Assembly: GCA_030526935.1 (NCBI GenBank)
Contig: JAUNBY010000024.1
Span: 1-17,105 of the forward strand
From: Clostridia bacterium
GTDB lineage: Bacteria > Bacillota > Clostridia > Christensenellales > Aristaeellaceae
Reading direction: 5' to 3'
DNA length: 17,105 nucleotides
A program made the position numbers and the translations under genes. The notes under the pieces are model-generated. The model did no database searches. It worked only from the letters and a program-made list of their open reading frames with translations, and was not told the DNA's origin. This document shows, in pieces, positions 15,840-17,105 of this stretch. The first letter of the stretch is position 1; each line of letters opens with the position of its first letter.

Positions 15840-16991
15840 TCAGTTTTCGCCGATACTTTCCAACAGCTCAACGGTTCTCTCGTTGAGCGGCATACCCCTG
15901 TTTTTGACGTATTCGACCGTGCGCCTGGCGGCCAGGGCCATGGCCTTGTCCAGATCCGTCATGGCGGCCTTTCTTATATCATCCAGACCCGCGAACGAGC
16001 GTCTGCCCGGCTCTGTCATATCGGCCAGGTATATGATCTTGTCGAGTTTGTTCATGCCGACCTTGCCCGTGGTATGCCAGCGTATGGCGCTCAATATGTC
16101 GGGGTCGGTCTGCGCGTACTGTTTCTGCGCCAGCGCCATGCCCGCCGCAGCGTGCAAAAGCGCCCTGCTGTCGCGTTCCCCGGCGGCGGTCGAGATTCCG
16201 TATTCGTCCACGAGCGCGCACATGTCATTTACCGACATGTGCTTGGCGCAGTCGTGCAAAAGCGCGGCCGTGCGTGCTTTGTCCTCGTCCTCGCCGAATA
16301 TCCCGGCCATCTTCACCGCGGTCTTCTCCACTCCGAGCGTGTGGCGATATCTCGCCGGGGTCATCGTGCGCTTGAGGGAGGTGAGCATATCGTCGCGGTA
16401 GAGCTTATGCGACTTTATATACTTTTCCACCTCCGGCTCGACCATGCCGCTTACGGGCAAAAATCTCGCAAGGCGAAAGCGTATCTGCGAAGACGATACG
16501 TCGCTGACCTCGCAGGGCAGTATGTCGATTTTAACGCCGTACCGCTCGAAAAGCCGCCCCTTATGCCGCATGAGCGCGTCCCTGTCATCCCCGGGGCGGG
16601 GAATGACGGCTATGGACCTGACCATCTTCGCGACCTCGGCGAAATTTTTCCACGTTTCGATTATCATCATCGTGTCGGAGCCGACGATGTAGATGAAGCC
16701 CGCGTCGGGCACCCTTTTTTTAAGCTCCCTCAGCGTCTCGAAGGTATAGGTCGTGCCCGCCCGCCTGATCTCGATATCGCAAGGTTCGAATCCCGGGTAT
16801 TCCCTCGTCGCGATGCGGCACATCTCAAGCCGGTCATTCGCGTCGGCGAGGCCGCTTTTATGCGGCGGGCTTCCGTCGGGGATAAAGAGCACGCGCCTTA
16901 CGCCCGTCTTATTGACGAACGCCTGCGCCATGCGCGTATGCCCCGTATGTATCGGGTCGAACGTCCCGCCGAGTATTCCTATCAGTTCCAA
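15840..16991 (-). CDS. nadD-yqeK: Fused NadD-YqeK: nicotinate-nucleotide adenylyltransferase plus HD-domain Ap4A hydrolase
   Basis: A 383-residue two-domain protein. Residues 1 to about 197 are NadD, which makes deamido-NAD from nicotinate mononucleotide and ATP: 'GILGGTFDPIHTGH' with HxGH at 15-18, and SSSQIR at 166-171. Residues about 203-383 are a YqeK HD phosphohydrolase with metal ligands H217, H246-D247, H280, H306 and D324; YqeK enzymes cleave Ap4A to two ADP. In most Bacillota these are two adjacent genes; here one frame joins them with no stop, and every key residue of both domains is present. The start is TTG 16991, the only start that keeps the first strand, with GGGAGAG about 9-11 bases upstream. 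First gene of the seven-gene operon. Confidence 0.95.
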   Translation of the reverse strand: MELIGILGGTFDPIHTGHTRMAQAFVNKTGVRRVLFIPDGSPPHKSGLADANDRLEMCRIATREYPGFEPCDIEIRRAGTTYTFETLRELKKRVPDAGFIYIVGSDTMMIIETWKNFAEVAKMVRSIAVIPRPGDDRDALMRHKGRLFERYGVKIDILPCEVSDVSSSQIRFRLARFLPVSGMVEPEVEKYIKSHKLYRDDMLTSLKRTMTPARYRHTLGVEKTAVKMAGIFGEDEDKARTAALLHDCAKHMSVNDMCALVDEYGISTAAGERDSRALLHAAAGMALAQKQYAQTDPDILSAIRWHTTGKVGMNKLDKIIYLADMTEPGRRSFAGLDDIRKAAMTDLDKAMALAARRTVEYVKNRGMPLNERTVELLESIGEN

Positions 16992-17028
16992 TTCGCCAAT
17001 CTCTCCCAGCCATTGCCGTAATATATCT

Positions 17029-17057
17029 ATTATATACTATTTGGCGCAAATATGAAA
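17029..17057 (-). promoter_or_regulatory. Probable promoter of the nadD-yqeK operon
   Basis: On the minus strand a consensus TATAAT -10 (17029-17034) lies in an AT-rich stretch, with a weak TTTCAT -35 (17052-17057) at 17 bp. Transcription would start near 17022, about 30 nt before the TTG start. The -10 is strong, but the surrounding A/T-rich bases offer alternative alignments. I see no gene in 17041-17105. Confidence 0.55.
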
Positions 17058-17105
17058 GAAAAGATTCGTGAATTGCGTTCGTTATATAGATTTAAACTAT
17101 ATTGT

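Noticed and set aside
17052..17105. Possible partial plus-strand gene starting at ATG 17052 and open to the window end
   Set aside because: Only 18 codons are visible, there is no ribosome site, and it overlaps the likely -35 region of the nadD-yqeK promoter in AT-rich DNA.

Overview
The window looks like a chromosomal segment from a fairly GC-rich member of the Clostridia or a related Bacillota lineage, probably uncultured. The evidence is an hrcA-grpE-dnaK-dnaJ heat-shock operon behind a perfect CIRCE operator, a DnaK of Gram-positive length, an adjacent DUF6323/DUF6179-like gene pair, a holin-like type I toxin, a SigB/SigF/SigG-type sigma factor with an RsbW-like partner, and consensus sigma-A promoters. 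Purine-rich Shine-Dalgarno sites precede most genes, and TTG starts are frequent. I cannot name a genus from the sequence.

Layout. Bases 1-255 hold no gene but contain a small palindromic repeat element (83-208). Bases 256-1548 carry two minus-strand genes of unknown function (DUF6323-like, then DUF6179-like). Bases 1549-2155 are a dense regulatory zone. They hold a type I toxin-antitoxin-like module, made of a 24-residue holin-like toxin on the minus strand and a convergent small RNA from a perfect TTGACA-17-TATAAT promoter, followed by the promoters and CIRCE site of the heat-shock operon. Bases 2171-6858 are hrcA-grpE-dnaK-dnaJ on the plus strand, closed by a strong terminator at 6889-6920.

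Bases 6950-11701 are a minus-strand block: a DUF401-type integral membrane protein and two tandem, almost identical genes for an AAA-ATPase-like/PD-(D/E)XK nuclease-like protein. The two copies match over 1750 bp except for one 79-bp island of about 21 substitutions. A divergent promoter pair (11754-11870) separates this block from an unrecognised four-helix membrane protein on the plus strand (11915-12463).

Bases 12473-16991 are a tightly packed minus-strand operon read in the order nadD-yqeK fusion, rsfS, RsbW-like protein, sigma factor, proC, rnhA, sugar transferase. Several genes overlap by 4 to 8 bases. It joins NAD synthesis and dinucleotide-polyphosphate hydrolysis, ribosome silencing, an alternative sigma factor with an unusual three-CxC partner, proline synthesis, RNA:DNA hybrid removal and a glycan-priming enzyme.

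The most interesting items are the toxin/antisense-RNA module, whose two RNAs share an inverted 5' module that includes an anti-Shine-Dalgarno motif; the tandem ATPase/nuclease genes with their divergent island; and the cysteine-rich, ATP-site-degenerate RsbW-like protein next to its sigma factor.
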